Source: Nymphalis io (Eukaryota; Arthropoda; Insecta; Lepidoptera; Nymphalidae). From it: a stretch of 64,000 bases of DNA. The translations under genes and the position numbers were made by a program. The stretch's first letter is position 1; every line of letters begins with the position of its first letter. Below the pieces are notes generated by a model. It made no database searches, was not told where the DNA came from, and saw nothing but the letters and a program-made list of their open reading frames with translations. The stretch is from NCBI RefSeq assembly GCF_905147045.1, contig NC_065895.1:13645001-13709000 (forward strand), given 5' to 3'. Below, piece by piece: positions 24,101 through 39,100 of this stretch.

Positions 24101-27100
24101 AGTGTAATTACAGGCACAAGGGACATAACATCTTAGTTAGGTTAGTGGCGCATTGGCGATGTAAGCGATGGTTAACATTTCTTACAATCGCAATGTCTAT
24201 GGGCGTTGGTCACAACTTACCATCAGGTGGCCCTTATGCTTGTCCACCTATCTACCTTAAAAAGAAAAAGGCCAATTTACAATAACAAGCCACATTGGTT
24301 TATAAATTGCTGTCACAAGGGGCATAATATTTTGGAGCTTGCAACTAGTGGCGCATTGATGATGTAGGTACTTTATTGGTTTGTAAAAAGTTTTGTACTC
24401 AATCCCTTTAGGGCAGCTGTACTCAACCTGTAGCCCGCCGGGCTTTTGTGTTGGCCCAATTGATGTTACTTTATTAAAGTGTTTGAAATGTCATGAAATG
24501 ATAAAAAATATATATACGCGATAAATCCGTTCATATTTGTTTAATTTAATTTGTAACAATCCCGAAACCTAAGAAATCATGACCTAAATATTTTGCGTCC
24601 ACCTACCTATAAAAAAAACCACCAAGCTCTTATAGGTATACAAAATATCAACAAAACAAATCAACTATAAAATACCTGTGTAAAGGCATGTGTAGGCGGA
24701 GCCGATGTGTTCTGCGCGCGCAACAAAACGAGACGAGTTGTCGTCAGCGACGAGGTGCGACGAAGCTCTTCTTGGCTACAGCACAACATTGACGTGCCGT
24801 TAACTTCGAGAATCCTGTATACCAAGGGGTTCATTTAAATCGCATTCCATCTGTGTAAGTAGATAAACACGTTAGAAAAATAAAGCAAAATCAAAATGTC
24901 AATAAACACAAAGCTAATGTAAAGAAGTTCTGTAAAAACATAATTCCAACTTTAAAAGTACAAGCTGCAAGCGCAACAACTTAACCTTAATGACTTCAAT
25001 CCATCAAACGGTCATTATCACGTTATCGTTACTATCTCACAACAAATCAAGAATCCTCCCCCGCCAATGTGTTTCAACGTGTATAAATCGGAGCAATCAA
25101 TATTTATAGAAAACGATTAATAAAACTCGACTCGTATCGCTCGATGTTGAGTCATTAATTCATAAATTTATATAGCAGGTACGGTAATGATATCGAATGC
25201 TGCTTGGGCGATAAATTCGATGCAACGAATACGGAATAATAATATACTTGCTGCAGTTGTTGGACATTTGTTACACGTGAAGGGCTGCGTAAGTACTATA
25301 CAACATGTATGTACGTTCCTAGCAGAGAACGAGGACCGGGTCAATATGAGATATAGTGATTTGTATAAGAGCAGAGAATTTATTTCAAATATTAAAGTAG
25401 ATTTTAAATTGTATAAAATACATAGTAAATGATTTTTGCAGTGTTACTTTTTTAAAACGAGCTAAAATAATTCGGGTTCCTTGTACAATAAACGGCATTT
25501 CATCAAAAGTTTGATAATAGTTTTTGTATGCTATAAAAAGATTAAAGGAGAATATCAAAATTTATAAATACTTTTGTATTTTGAATAAGGATTGTGACTG
25601 ATAGACACACTCTATCTCGTGATGAAAATACGATCTCATTATGTACTAAGTAAATAGTTATTATGTTTAAAACAGGCAGCCAGCATGAGCTTTTTCATAT
25701 TCTTTTAATTGAAGTCATTACTCAAATTGTCACTTCATCAATTATAAAGTACTTTATTAATTTAATTAACGTATGCTAATTTCCGAGTAGCGTATGATTT
25801 AACGTGTAAACTCGGCGTGAGCCATCAACGTACACCTGTGTACATGATATACGTAGTCAGTAATACGAGCCAGTAGGGCGCAAACCCACCTGTCTCCGGG
25901 CTTAACGGCGGGGTTCTCTGCCCACTCGACGACGAGCCCCGCGCCCCGCGGCGTGGCGTTCCAAGTGCCCTCGCGCACCTCCGCCGACACCAGCGTTGCA
26001 CAGCCGCCGTACTCGCGCATCGTACTGAAAAAATAGTAATGTTGTGATATTTGTGAAGTCTTTGAGCGCGATGAGAGTAAAATTTAAATGTCGAATGAAA
26101 GGGACGATTCTATACGCAACTATTCATGCCACGTTTCTAACGCAAAAAATTTATTTTTATCACATTGTACCGAGTTATTTAAAGAGTGCCGAGTACTGAG
26201 TTTTTGGATCGGATCAAAAATTGTTCTACAAAAGCGGTTAGGATCAACAAAATAGAATAGATCAACAAAGTGCTCGTGGGGCCGCGCTCATGATCAACAA
26301 AGTGCTCGTGGGGCCGCGCTCATGATCAACAAAGTGCTCGTGGGGCCGCGCTCATGATCAACAAAGTGCGAGAACAGAATCCGATAATATACCAAATGTA
26401 GAGTCGATTGAAAATTTAACTAAACTGAATAATTAAAAATAAAATCTAATATTTAGTATTTTTTTAATCACTGAATGATTGTAAATGATTTAAACATATA
26501 CGTATATAATGTTCTGACTCTCGTTATGCAATTCACAAGGCAGCCAATAGTGACGTGTTATTGTATGGTATTTATTGTGTAGTCGTGATCCGTGGCCCAC
26601 GGCTTTGGTGCACTGACCGTGTGTAGGGCTCCAGGCTTTGTTAGAGGTGTTTTAGCGCGAGATAGTTAGGATGTGCGGGTACGAGTATGGAGTTACGGGC
26701 GAGGACGCCTGGGGCGATAAGTTCGGTGACCGCAGCGTGTCGAGGCTTTATGCAATACGAGGGATAATTTAATATTTATAATTTAAGAAAATTTCAAGTT
26801 TATAAAAAATATTATTAAAATTATATAGTATTTTTAAATTAAATATATTGATGATTACAGTGGCTCATGAATTATAAGACAGTTTAATATCATTTCATTG
26901 CGTCAGGAGTTGCCCTCGATATAACAGTTTGATATATTTTTAATAAAGAGAAGGCTTGTGTCCTCCGAGGGTAAAAATAATTTAACAATCAAATCGAAAC
27001 ATTTGTTATCACTTTGTTTTATCTGCTCTTTATTAAATCGCAGATGGTAGACCGCACTAGCCAGCGGACTTAAACTAGGTCATTTTTTGAAATATTTTAT

Positions 27101-30100
27101 TAAGATATGTAGGTATATATACTTCTTATTAGGTATTTATATTTCGCCGAGAAGTTTCCAACAAGACATTGAATTAATAAATGTTAAAATATTTTTATTA
27201 CTCACTCTAAATTGATATTTCAGATGGTAAGCTAGTTATTTCATATATGTTTTTTGAAACATTAAAAATGTAACATTCGAAAAAAAACCTTAAAAACGTG
27301 ATTAAGTAGGAATAACTAAAACATAAGCTTATTCGTAAACTCCGTATTCAACTGCTTATTACATAGATTTATCGCGGGGCACCAGCGTTTTGAAATACAA
27401 GTCATTGTATCAGTTACTCCCACAAGTCGAATATGCATAAATGATGTATGTTTAGGTTACTGACGTGCACAATACCTACAAAAACCATGTTCACCCTACG
27501 GGCCTTGCGTCCGACACCTACGACCTCTTGCGAGATAATTTTAGCTTGTTCATTACGTCCATTTTTAATCCCATTAAGCGAAAGACTTAGCGATTGTAGA
27601 TCATTCTAATACAATTTGATCTTATTTAATCTAATTTTTTAATGTAAATAAAATGGTAAAATAGTGTCAAAGTATTGAGTAAAGAAATCTTTATTTAATC
27701 TATTTTAATTTTTTAAGTTGCTTAAACTTTAATTTTTTATTTGAGTTTATATTAATTTATATATTGTTCTAAAAATAGATTGGATTAATAGTTTATACAA
27801 TTTCTAATTAATAAAATAAACGTAGAATAAGTTATTGAATACTACGGACTTACGTAAATATCAATGGTTTTTTTACATGTAGTTATAACATCATAAGTAG
27901 TAAAATTTGTGTACAACAGCTAAGAATTTCAACAACAATCATAAGCTTTAACCGCATTAGCGTGTATTATCTCTGTGGTTGTTTGTAAAACGGTGTTAAA
28001 GTTATGTTTAGAAAAGTACAGAAGTTTTTATTCCCACGCTCGCCATGCGTACGGAACCCATACTCACGGCAGAACGTGAACGCACCCAAGCGAGTGATAA
28101 CTAAGGAAATTACACAAGATTCGTGTGAAGTTGAAATTGAAATATATATATATTAAAAAATATATTCAATGACTATTTCAAATTAGTAATTTCTTTCATA
28201 GTACTTTAATACTAATTATGTGATGTTTATATAGCGTAAACATATATAACTAGCGTAGGTATGATTACGGGGCTTAATAACATCATTAAAGTACCTATAC
28301 ATTTTATTTGTTGTGACTTGTTGCACTATATAATTCAATTTAAAACGAGTAAATACTTAGTTTCATGCCGGTTCTCTGCAATTGTATCTACATTCCGAAA
28401 CGGCGGTAGCTTTACATGTCTCCTTACATACATTTCTCCTGTAACATGATGAAAAAAGTGCTAAGAATACCTGTCTACTTAAATGTATTTCGATTTTTTG
28501 ATGCAATCAATTTATACTATAAAGATTTATTATGTTTATTCGAATGTGGTTTTGTTTAATTGGTTTGATAGACGGACGTGTCTATTGTATTTGTTATATA
28601 AAGTATAGTTTTTTTTATAATTTAAGGACTGGCTGATTAGTAGAGGATTAAAATAATAAAATGAGGAATTGATAAGAAATTTTAATTGTCAAATATGAAA
28701 AGTTGACCTGGAGTGTAAATTATAGTGTATGTGGAATTATATAATATATTATCGTATTGACCACAAAATTTGAATAACGGTAAAATATTCTGGGTAGGTA
28801 TCACCCACGCATCAGATATTCTATCGCTAAACAGTAATACTTAGTATTGTTGCGTTACGGTTTGAACGGTGAGTGAGCCAGTGTAATTGGTATATTCCAC
28901 CAAAACACATAGGCGCTTTGTATTTTGGTGGATACATATGTACGGCAGACTTTCATTTATTTATCGGCGCATAAAGTTAAAGTCAGTCGAAAATCTTTAT
29001 TCTTTGACCGCCAAGCACGAGCTGAATAAGCACAAATTAAGTACATGAAAATTCAGTGATGCTTGTCTTGGTTTGTAGCCGCAGTCGAAGTTTAAGATTC
29101 ACGTGTCATAACCATTGGACCATCTCGGTTTAAATATAAAGTATGATTTCTCTAGTCATTTCTTCTTCACTTGGCTCTCAGTTACGATTCAAGTGAGATT
29201 AATTCTTGCGAGGAATAGATTCGGGAACGATTACGTCGTTATGAATTAGCAGAATTGTCATGTTAGCAAAAGTGTGTTCAAATTTAGAATGTAGTATATA
29301 AAAAGTAGGTGCCAAGTCATTGATAAAATAAAACAATATAATCACTTTCATTAAATACTTGAAGCAAATGCATCAAAGCTCGTAAGTATCAGTGGCAAGA
29401 TATTGATACGACGGCGCCAAATAAGGCTTGCAATCTGGTCTGCAAGCGCATTGCACTGACAATCGGCGCCATCGTACTCGTTAAATAGTTACAAGAGCTG
29501 AATTGAACCATTTCTTGATTAATTTAGAGTCGATAATCCCTAAATAATAATTATCGGTTAAGTTTTATTGGTGTTACAGCAAGAAAAAAACTTAGGAAAG
29601 TGTTATGGTATCTGAAAATGGCATTAATGCACTTCGATAAGTTTTTATTATGAACGAAAAAGGATACCGTCCTCCATTTCTACTCTGTAAGTAATATTTT
29701 ATCGAGCAACCGCAATTCTTGTTCAGTATCCGGACGTTTGTTACGTTTGTGATTACACAATACTTGAAAGATTGCTTATCTATGATAATATTGTTTGAAA
29801 CGACATAATGAGATTTCTACTTACAGTCGGGTTCGCAAAAGTTTCACAAATTGAACAACGAATATTTTTAATAAAAAACCCAAAAAAATAACGCAAATTA
29901 ATTATCAAAATGCTAATTAATACTATTCGTTTGTAAAAACAATGACGAAATAGTATTAGTAGAAAAAAAAGTAATAAGAATGCATAGTATGTATGTAGGT
30001 AAATAATTATTTTTTAAATAAAAATCAAAATATTTTTTATCCAAGTCGGCTCATAAAAGTATTCGTATATGGGTGATACAGTATTGAATTAAATATAGAG

Positions 30101-33100
30101 ATAAACAGCAAGAAAGTTCGATGATTTTTATTGCGACTATATTAGTTTTCCTATTCTGTTTGTACAGTAATTGTATGAATTAAATTTTACTTCGAATAAT
30201 AAAAAAATACTTAGAGATAGGAACAAAACAGTTTCGTCAGTTTAATAAATAAACGCGTCTGCATAAGAGATTTTTTCTTTCTTTTCGGCAGGTTTAATTT
30301 AATTAAAAGATATGCCTCGCATGAAGCTCACTTTTGTACAAATAATGGGACCGACACGATCAAAGCGCAGGCTTTTTGTTTTTTATTTCGCAAATGTAAT
30401 AAACTTACCCATAAAGATAAAATGTCTTTCAAACGAAACCTGTTTCCGATCAATAAAAGATACCCGTCTAGATTAAACCCGTAAATGTTTACAAAACATC
30501 CGCAGAAATCCATTACATCCGATAAAAGATAATAATTAGTGTTGCCAATGCCAATTTTTTTACATGTTTTATGAATAGTGATAAAGATTTTATAAAATAG
30601 ATTATCTTGAGGATCTGTTTCAATTCTATTTATGGTACAATTTTTTTTTAAAATATATGTACATAGTAACATAGATGTATGATTTAAGCATTTATATATT
30701 TTTTAGCAGATGAGTAAATCGGCCACCTGTTGGCCTGTAGCCCATGGACAGTGGCTTTGAAAGTGTGTTACACCGAGCATTAATGCGCTGCCAACTAGAC
30801 GGATCTATGGATGTTATAGCCCTTAATGCTTGTTAACATTAGTTCACTCACTTTTTAAACCGGAACATAGTAATACAACCTCAGATAACAGCAACAAGTT
30901 CTGATACAGAGTATTGCTGTAGCGGTAGATGACTGGTGAGTGGTAATGCACACAGGCGGGCCTGCCCTCCTAACCATCGATAACAAATCTAGTTATGTAA
31001 CTAAACGTAAACGAGTATATAAAGTTCAGGATCACCTATGTCATATTAAAATTTAAAATAAACATACACTTTAAGTTTAGTATCCTGAAATAGCAATTTA
31101 AATAATTTTATCAAAATTAAAGCTCATTGTGTTTTGTTCGAAAACCATTAAACTTTTAATTACTTCGTTTGTATTTATTTGGGTAAAAAAAATTGGGTAT
31201 ATATTTATTGAAACTCTGCCATATGTGTATCTAGCGACATTAATAGGATTAGCGTGGTGGCATAAGCTCCAGAACTACTCCTCAAAAGGAGAGTCCTTAG
31301 CCCAGAAGTGGGATATTTATATGTTGTTCCTTTTTCTTGTTCATTATCAAATTTACATCAAATATTTAAAAAATAAAATTGATCTTAGCAGAACACTGTA
31401 GTCCCTTTTAGTCGTTTGTTAGAAATATTAACAACAAAAGTAGAATCCTTTGTTAATAATCACCGCAAGAAAACGGTAATCCGACCGACCACAGGCTACC
31501 CGACACTTTCTCTAGAGCTCTCACTTTGATATGTAATTCGAAAAATCGTACTCTATTGTGAAAATGGTCACCGGCCTACGGTAAAATTAAAAGTAGTCAC
31601 AATTTTTTATTTTATTTTCTTAACTGGAATTAGGAGATATTTTGCTCAACTTTATTACGTGTATGTAATGTGTGTGTGTTCAGAATAAAAAAATCCCGAA
31701 GTGCTAGGTCTGATTTACGGATTTTATTTTCAAACTAAAATCTACCATTTTCCGAGAACCCAAAATGTGATAGCCCAACCGAACATCGCCCAGGGCAGAA
31801 AATTATTCAAATAAGGCAGCTGATTAGTTCTAGTTAGTTATAACAATCAATATACATAGACAGCAGGTATACTTTGAAAATAGATGTTGAGAAACACATT
31901 TAACATAGTTTTACAAGTCTGTCGTCACAATTATGGAAGTTGCTACGACTTCCAAATAATGGTTACTAAAAGGAACTCTCTACAATATATGTGATACATT
32001 AAATTTATTAAAAATAACATGGGAGAAAAAACACAAAAACATTTTATTGTTACCATTGTACCAGTTATCGCAAAAAAAAAACCATAATAAATGTGTAGGA
32101 AAATATTTCTAGTTTATTTATAGTCTTTGGCACGTGGGAATTATTAAATAACAATGGAAATCGTGCTATTAATATTAATTAGATGCCGCAAATAGATCGA
32201 TCAAAGTCATTTTACTTCCGAGCACTTTTCACCCATTAGCCTCCTGAAAAACCGTGTGATCTTCACAAATTGCGTGTAGATTAGAAAAATGTAGGCTTAA
32301 CGGTTTTGTAATTAGATACCTATTTTACCTATTACAAAGCGGGACACAATACTAATAATTACTGTTTTCTTATAATTATGGTAAGTTTAAACTTAGATAT
32401 AATTCATAATAATTATTCATTGTGCCAGCTATTGATAACCACAAGCAAGTTGACGCAATTTATACCGATTTAACCAAGGCTTTCGACAAAGTTTCGCACG
32501 ATATTTTACTCTTAAAACTAAGCAAGTACGGATTCAATGGTAATATGCTTGAGTGGTTCAAATCATATTTATACAATAGACAACAATTTGTTGTCTTAAA
32601 AGGTTTTAGCTCGAGTCTATATAAAGCCTGCTCCGGGGTTCCTCAAGGGTCACACTTAGGACCTTGGTTCTTTAATATCTTCATTAATGATATTTGCGAT
32701 ACGGTACATTATAGTAGAGTATTTTTATTTGCGGACGATTTAAAATTAACAAAAGTAATAAACAACTTAGCTGACTCAGAGCTCTTACAGGTGGATATTA
32801 ATGCTATATATAATTGGTGTAAAAATAATAAAATGGAATTAAACGTCAGTAAATGCAAGCATATAAAATTTACGCGAAAGCTCAATATAATCAAAACAAT
32901 ATATAGCATTGATAACATCAAGTTGGAGGAAGTTTTTGAAATAAGTGATTTGGGTGTCATTTTTGATGACAAGCTTACTTTTGTCCCGCACTTCAATAAA
33001 ATAATTACGAAAAGTTCCAAAACGTTAGGATTTTTAATTAGAAATGGTAAACACTTCACGAATAACACGAAAAAAATAATCTATAACGCTTACGTGCGTA

Positions 33101-36100
33101 GTGTACTGGAGTACGGTAGTGTTGTGTGGAATCCTTGTTACAATGTACATCGTCTGCGTATAGAGAGAATACAGAAGCGATTTGTATATCATCTATCCAG
33201 AAACAAAAAAACCTCATACAATAAATCTAATAAAAATTACAGCAATCTCTTGAAAGACTTTAATATGGATAGTCTCTCTGTACGCAGACAATTATTAGAT
33301 CTCTCTTTCCTATTTAAGATAATTCGTAACGAGATCGACTGTACTTACTTACTTGAAAAGATATACTATCGTATTCCAAGGCGCAATGTTCGTAGTTTTC
33401 TGGGCACTTTTGATGTCAGAATATCAAAAACGAAATTAGGATGTAATGCACCAATGCCTAGATCATCACGGTTGTACAATGGTTTTTGTCAAGATCTAGA
33501 TATTTTTAATGACTCTGCCATGATTTATCGTAAACGGGCGCTAGAATTGTTGAGAGATGCAAATAAATAATAAATAAATAAATAAATAATAAATAATGTT
33601 ATCTTAATTTTATTTTGTATTAATTAGTATATTTTTAGTAATTTTTTTGTAACGTAAACTTTGCATGAATTTAATGAATTATTTAATTTTAATTTGTACC
33701 TATATCAATTTCAAACTATTTGTGTTATTAATTTTAATTTTATTAAGTGCATGTTTATTTTTTTATGATCTTTAATTTGTACCAATTTGGACTTCTTTTT
33801 TTTAATCTTTCTACTCATGTTGCTATAATTATGTGTTAATGTATTTTTAAAACAAATATTGTAATTGTTGTGGCTACTTTAAAAAGCTTCACATGTTAGC
33901 TATTTTCACTAAATTGTTTTACATTTGTCATTAAAACATGTAGTAGCTACTAGTAGTCCTTAAAATAAATAAAATAAAAATGAAATAAAAAAAATAATTA
34001 AAGTATATTGTTACCTTCTTATATTGTTATATTATACGGAGAGTAAAATTATCTTATAATAGCCAATATATTTAAGTATCAAAATAACTACTTACTTTAA
34101 AAAAAAATATTTTATTGCTTATTTATTTAACATTTTGTTTTTTATTATTAAAATATTCAAAGTTTTTTACGTTTTATTTAGTAACAATAATTTCAGGAAA
34201 TAATGTAATTATATTAATTAATAAAACCAAAAACAAGTGTAAAAAAGGTAATATGAATATGAAAATATGAAATATAAAAATAAAAATCAATATGAACCCC
34301 TCATAATAAATAAAATTAGTAACATATAACATCTGCATATGTAGCGGTAGACTTAATCCTGTAACATAAGGATTCAAAACTACTTTAGCTTTCTTGAATA
34401 AATAATATTTTGATTAATAATGTTGTTGGTTACTTAAAGAATTGAATATCATCTACACAACCAACACAAGTTCTATTTTCTAGCAAACAATAGTTACGAC
34501 ATATCAATTAAGGCTGATATCTTAATCGACAGTTCCTCAATCCGAACTTTCTACTATTGACAGATTAACCCACATTTGGGTGTGAGATTTTTTCCAATGA
34601 TTGCATTTGCATAAAAGAAGCAAAGAAAGCACTGGGATGGTCTCCGCCCCCAGAACAATGGTGGGCCGTGGCGTAACTATTCCAACAATTACTGGCATTT
34701 TGTTGACTGTTATCGGGTCATCTTTATGGCTTACCGCTTATAGAAAAACTCGTCACAATTTACGTGACCTTTATATAATTCTTTTTGTATGAATAATGTC
34801 TTTATGTTTCAATAGAGAAATTGAAGCCATATAATTGTCCATTCCATTTCTCATAGCTTGTCGTTAGTCGTTACTAATGCAGATTAAATGGGTGTTTGTT
34901 GAGTAAATGGTAGGTGGTACCTGTACAGTGTGGTACGATGCGCGACGTCAGCCTGCTCGATGAGCATAGCCAGTGCACGCGCTTGCTCGCCCAATGTCAG
35001 CAGTTCTAGCTCCTCGCGACCCACCGCGTACTGCAGTTCTGCTTGCTCTATCCGTGTGTCTATATTCCTGTTAATAATGATCTATTGTAGTTCTTTCAAT
35101 TGTAAAATAGGATAAAAGCAACATCCTGTAAATGTCTTAAGGCTGGGCACTCCTCTTGGGTTGGCTTATTCCACCCTAACCTAAAACTAAACCTTGTTTA
35201 TACCTGTTATGATTCAAAACTGTTTAAAAAACACAGGTTCTAATATAGAGCTATAAAATCTATCCAAAACAATTTATTTAGATAAACTAATAAACTAACT
35301 CTGTGACATGTGTCTTCTCCAAGCGGCGCTTCAGTTCCTGCATGTTGGCGCGCCTCGAGTCCAGCTCGGCACGCACGGCGGTGGCGCGCTCTTCCAGCGC
35401 TCGCCGGTCATCTTGTGACAGCGCCGGCGCCTCTTCGCGCGGGCTCGTGCACGGGGACGATGCCTGTGCGGCTAAACGTGCTGCACTGAGAGACGCGCTT
35501 AGTTGCTTCTTTAAACTAGAAAAGAATGGTGTTTTATGAATTTCGTCGTCAGGTCTACAATGTAAAATAAACCGCGTCATCACAAAGGTGTCGTAAGAGC
35601 TAACAACTAAGGGAAACTTTGCTTATTGTATCTATTATAATCGAGCACGTAAGCACCTTAACATTTTTATATGGTGGAGAGGAACTAACTAACCAGCAAA
35701 TGTTGGCATTTCCAATTGTTGTCAGGTTGCCAGTCATCATAAAATCTACAAAATTATTCTTATTTAGTTTAAACGTTGAACTATTATAATAAAACTTTTT
35801 GACAGCTATGTTCGTTGTAGACTTGAATACTGTTGTACAATCTGGGTACCTTACTCGTATTACAGGATACACGTTGAGAGAATTGAGCGAGTTCAAAAGC
35901 GGTTTCTGAAGCATATGTCGTTTAGATTTAAAATTAGCCAATTCATATAGTGAGGGACTTAAACATTTTGACAGAATAAGTCTTGAATCCCGGAGGTCAC
36001 TTTTATTTCTTACTTTTTTATACAATATTTTAAATAATAATATTGATGTTTTTTTTACATTTACATTTAATTTAATTCGTAACAATTCAAGACGACTAGG

Positions 36101-39100
36101 TAGTCTTTTACATATATGAACATACAGGACGCAATTAGGAAAAAAATCACTTATACCCCGTTTATCAGATTTGCATTTCAAAACTAGTAGCTTATTTGGA
36201 TATTTTCCATAATAGCCTGTCTCAGATCAAACGCAACATTTTGAATTTACTAAATAGTTGCCCTCGTTGAACTGTCTTGCAATAGATCCAATTTGAGTTA
36301 TTATTCACTAATTATATAGAATTGACTTTTTTTTGTTCTCTAAAATTGTTTTTGTTTTTCTTTTGTTCTCTAATTTTTTTTTCCTCTAAAATTATTTGTA
36401 AGTTTTTATAAATATTCTTTCGTAAATTTAATAATAATTCACAATATTTTTAATGATGTTAATGTTTTGTATTTTTATGTACTTGTAATTGTTAACGATT
36501 AACTTTATTTAATGACTAATAATGTGATATTGTGATGCTTTTCCGAATGATGTGATAACCTATAATTAGTATAACATTTGTTAAAGCGGGTAGTATCTAT
36601 CCAGACAGGTTTAAACAAAGGCTTACTGCCTAGTAAAATGACTACCTCAATATTAAATATCTCGGGCATTAGTTCTTGTTTAGGGGAAAGTTAGAATCTG
36701 ACTGCTTAAGAGCGGGTTAGGGGCTGTAAAAGGGATGTACAAGGGATGTACAATTTCAAGCCTTTTAATTTAAACAATCTCGTATAACTACAATCTTATA
36801 ATGCCTAAATAATTATAAATTGGAAAGACATATTAAATATTACCCACGAAGATTTAATTAATCTTATGATTTTGAATAAGGACTTAATCTCGAGTACTAC
36901 GAAGTGTTGATACTCGTACTTATAAACAATAACAAGTAACACGACACCGTATCAAGTTACGACACGTGCGTATTTACATCAAGCTATATTGACATTTTTG
37001 GGTTTCCAAATACATATGCATATATTTTAATTATGTACATATTTTTATGAGTTCATAAGAGGTTAGCACTAAATAATAATAAGTAGTATATAATTTATTG
37101 ATGTAAAACTGATGAATAATTTATTTATTATTAATTATTGTGTAATTTTATCAATATAACACAATCAAATCAAAATTATCATGCCGTTTATTGTCTTATT
37201 AAAATTAAAAATTTCTTTATTGAATGAAGAAGCATTTCACTTATTGATAGTCAACAACCACTGCTACCGGATATAAAAAAACCTGTGAAGGAAACTCAGC
37301 GGATTTTATTTGTAAAATTTTGTAATTGTTGACAATTTTTAATTTGATAACGAAACAAAAATTTCAAATTAGTCTAAACAGTAAAAATTAAATAAGCACT
37401 AGCTCTTAAGATAGATTCTGTAATCAATTTATTAATAATCGTTAAATTAAAATACAATATATTATATGATGTACTTTTGTATAAGTGTGTCCTTGTCGGT
37501 GAGAGCGGCCCGCAGCGTGTCTAGCTCTCTCGACACGTCGCGTGCTCCCGCGCTGCGCCGACGCGAGCCCGCCAGGGACACCTCGATGCTCGCCATCTGA
37601 ATAAAACATTACTATAGAACCTTGTAGAATGAACTTGAATATTACAGTACTTGCAATTTCTATTGCATCATTTTTAAATTAACAAAGAAATATTATCTTG
37701 TGTAATGTAAAACAAAAACCGGTAAACATACAAAAAGCATAACTTTCAAAAGACATATATATGCTATAATTATAATTACTGTTCACGCTATACCGCTATC
37801 TATCGTTGTTTTCATCACGCGAGTGATTGTTGATTTTATCATTAAAAAATCTACAAGTAATTATAGTATTAAAACAAGATAATTATTATTTAAATCAATG
37901 ATTTAATTCACTTTCTTCTCCCAATTTTATTACGTTAATATGTTCTAACTTTTGTTGGTTTCGAAAAATTAATTTAAATTAGTTTCTATGACCTAGCATA
38001 ATTTAATGTAATATCATGTCAATGTCAAATAAGTTTCATAATAGCTGTTACTCTATGTTAAATAAATTACTTCCACTTCCTTACAACACGGTTAAAACTT
38101 TTATATAATATCGCATTATCAATATGCACTAGCGCCGGTAAGAAAAAAACATTAATAGTCCGTGTGATGGTGGGTAAAATTATATTGATAGCTAGTGATT
38201 AACTCGCATTTTCTCGTTCATTGCGCTGCGCATGCGCTACGCGTGTCATCATTGACGTGACAAATTGTGAGGCGCGGCGCATGGCCAGGCGTCGGCGTAG
38301 GAGCAGCGAGTAAATTACTAAATAAATCATGTCAATCATCTGTAATCAAGCTAACCACATATCTGCTATGATTAATGAACATTTTACTCCCTTATACTAT
38401 TACTTAACGACTTCTTCGCGACTATGTATCGGTTATGTAATTCACTGTAATAGTAGTATATCTTGTCTGCAATATCTCAAGTTTCAAATTAACTTTTGTT
38501 TCTTCTTATTTTTTTCCTTTCTATATCTTATTGTTAATTAATTTAAGACTTGTGTGAATTAAGAAAAAGTATAGAGAAAGAACAGCTCGCGGTTTCTCAA
38601 ATACTAGGGATATCTTGTTTTGTACTAGACATCCATCACGATAACTTTATTAAATATAACAAAATTATATTCTATGAAACTTAAATAATTTAATTTTCAA
38701 TACGTAATTCAGAAGGGAATGACACTGACCTTGAAGAAGTGTGGTGCAATTCACACAAATTATATGTAAATTTAATTTACCGGCCGATGTAAACAGGCAT
38801 AATAAGCTTTTCATCGCAGCTTCGCGTGTAATTATATATTAAGTAATTTTATACGCGTAAATATGGCAAACATGTTGTCAAAACATGCCGCGTGATGCCT
38901 AGGCATATGGACACTAATAGTTATCGTCAAGACATGATAAATTATAAACAAATTAAGCGTATGAAAAAGCAGTAGTGCTTGCTCGGATTTAAACACCTGA
39001 TTTTCGTTTTAAATCCCCGTGTCCTATGTAAAAGCACACTCACACGGAAATATAAACTTCTTTAATCGTCGTCAATCAAAGGATCTACGAAGTCAGATCC

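Larger units (their letters stand above)
26025..34920 (-). other. Intron 6 of the PDZ/coiled-coil gene
   Basis: 8.9-kb intron. It holds the 32-bp tandem repeat, SINE pieces (28791-28898, 29025-29132, 30710-30965, 31252-31325) and a truncated LINE (32422-34000). The rest is AT-rich with no ORF I can support. Confidence 0.7.

Noticed and set aside
26260..26369. CRISPR-like regular repeats.
   Set aside because: Units are directly adjacent with no spacers, in a eukaryotic intron.
35600..36181. A 193-codon minus-strand ORF.
   Set aside because: The + strand carries a decayed LINE RT; the minus frame is an AT-rich antisense shadow.
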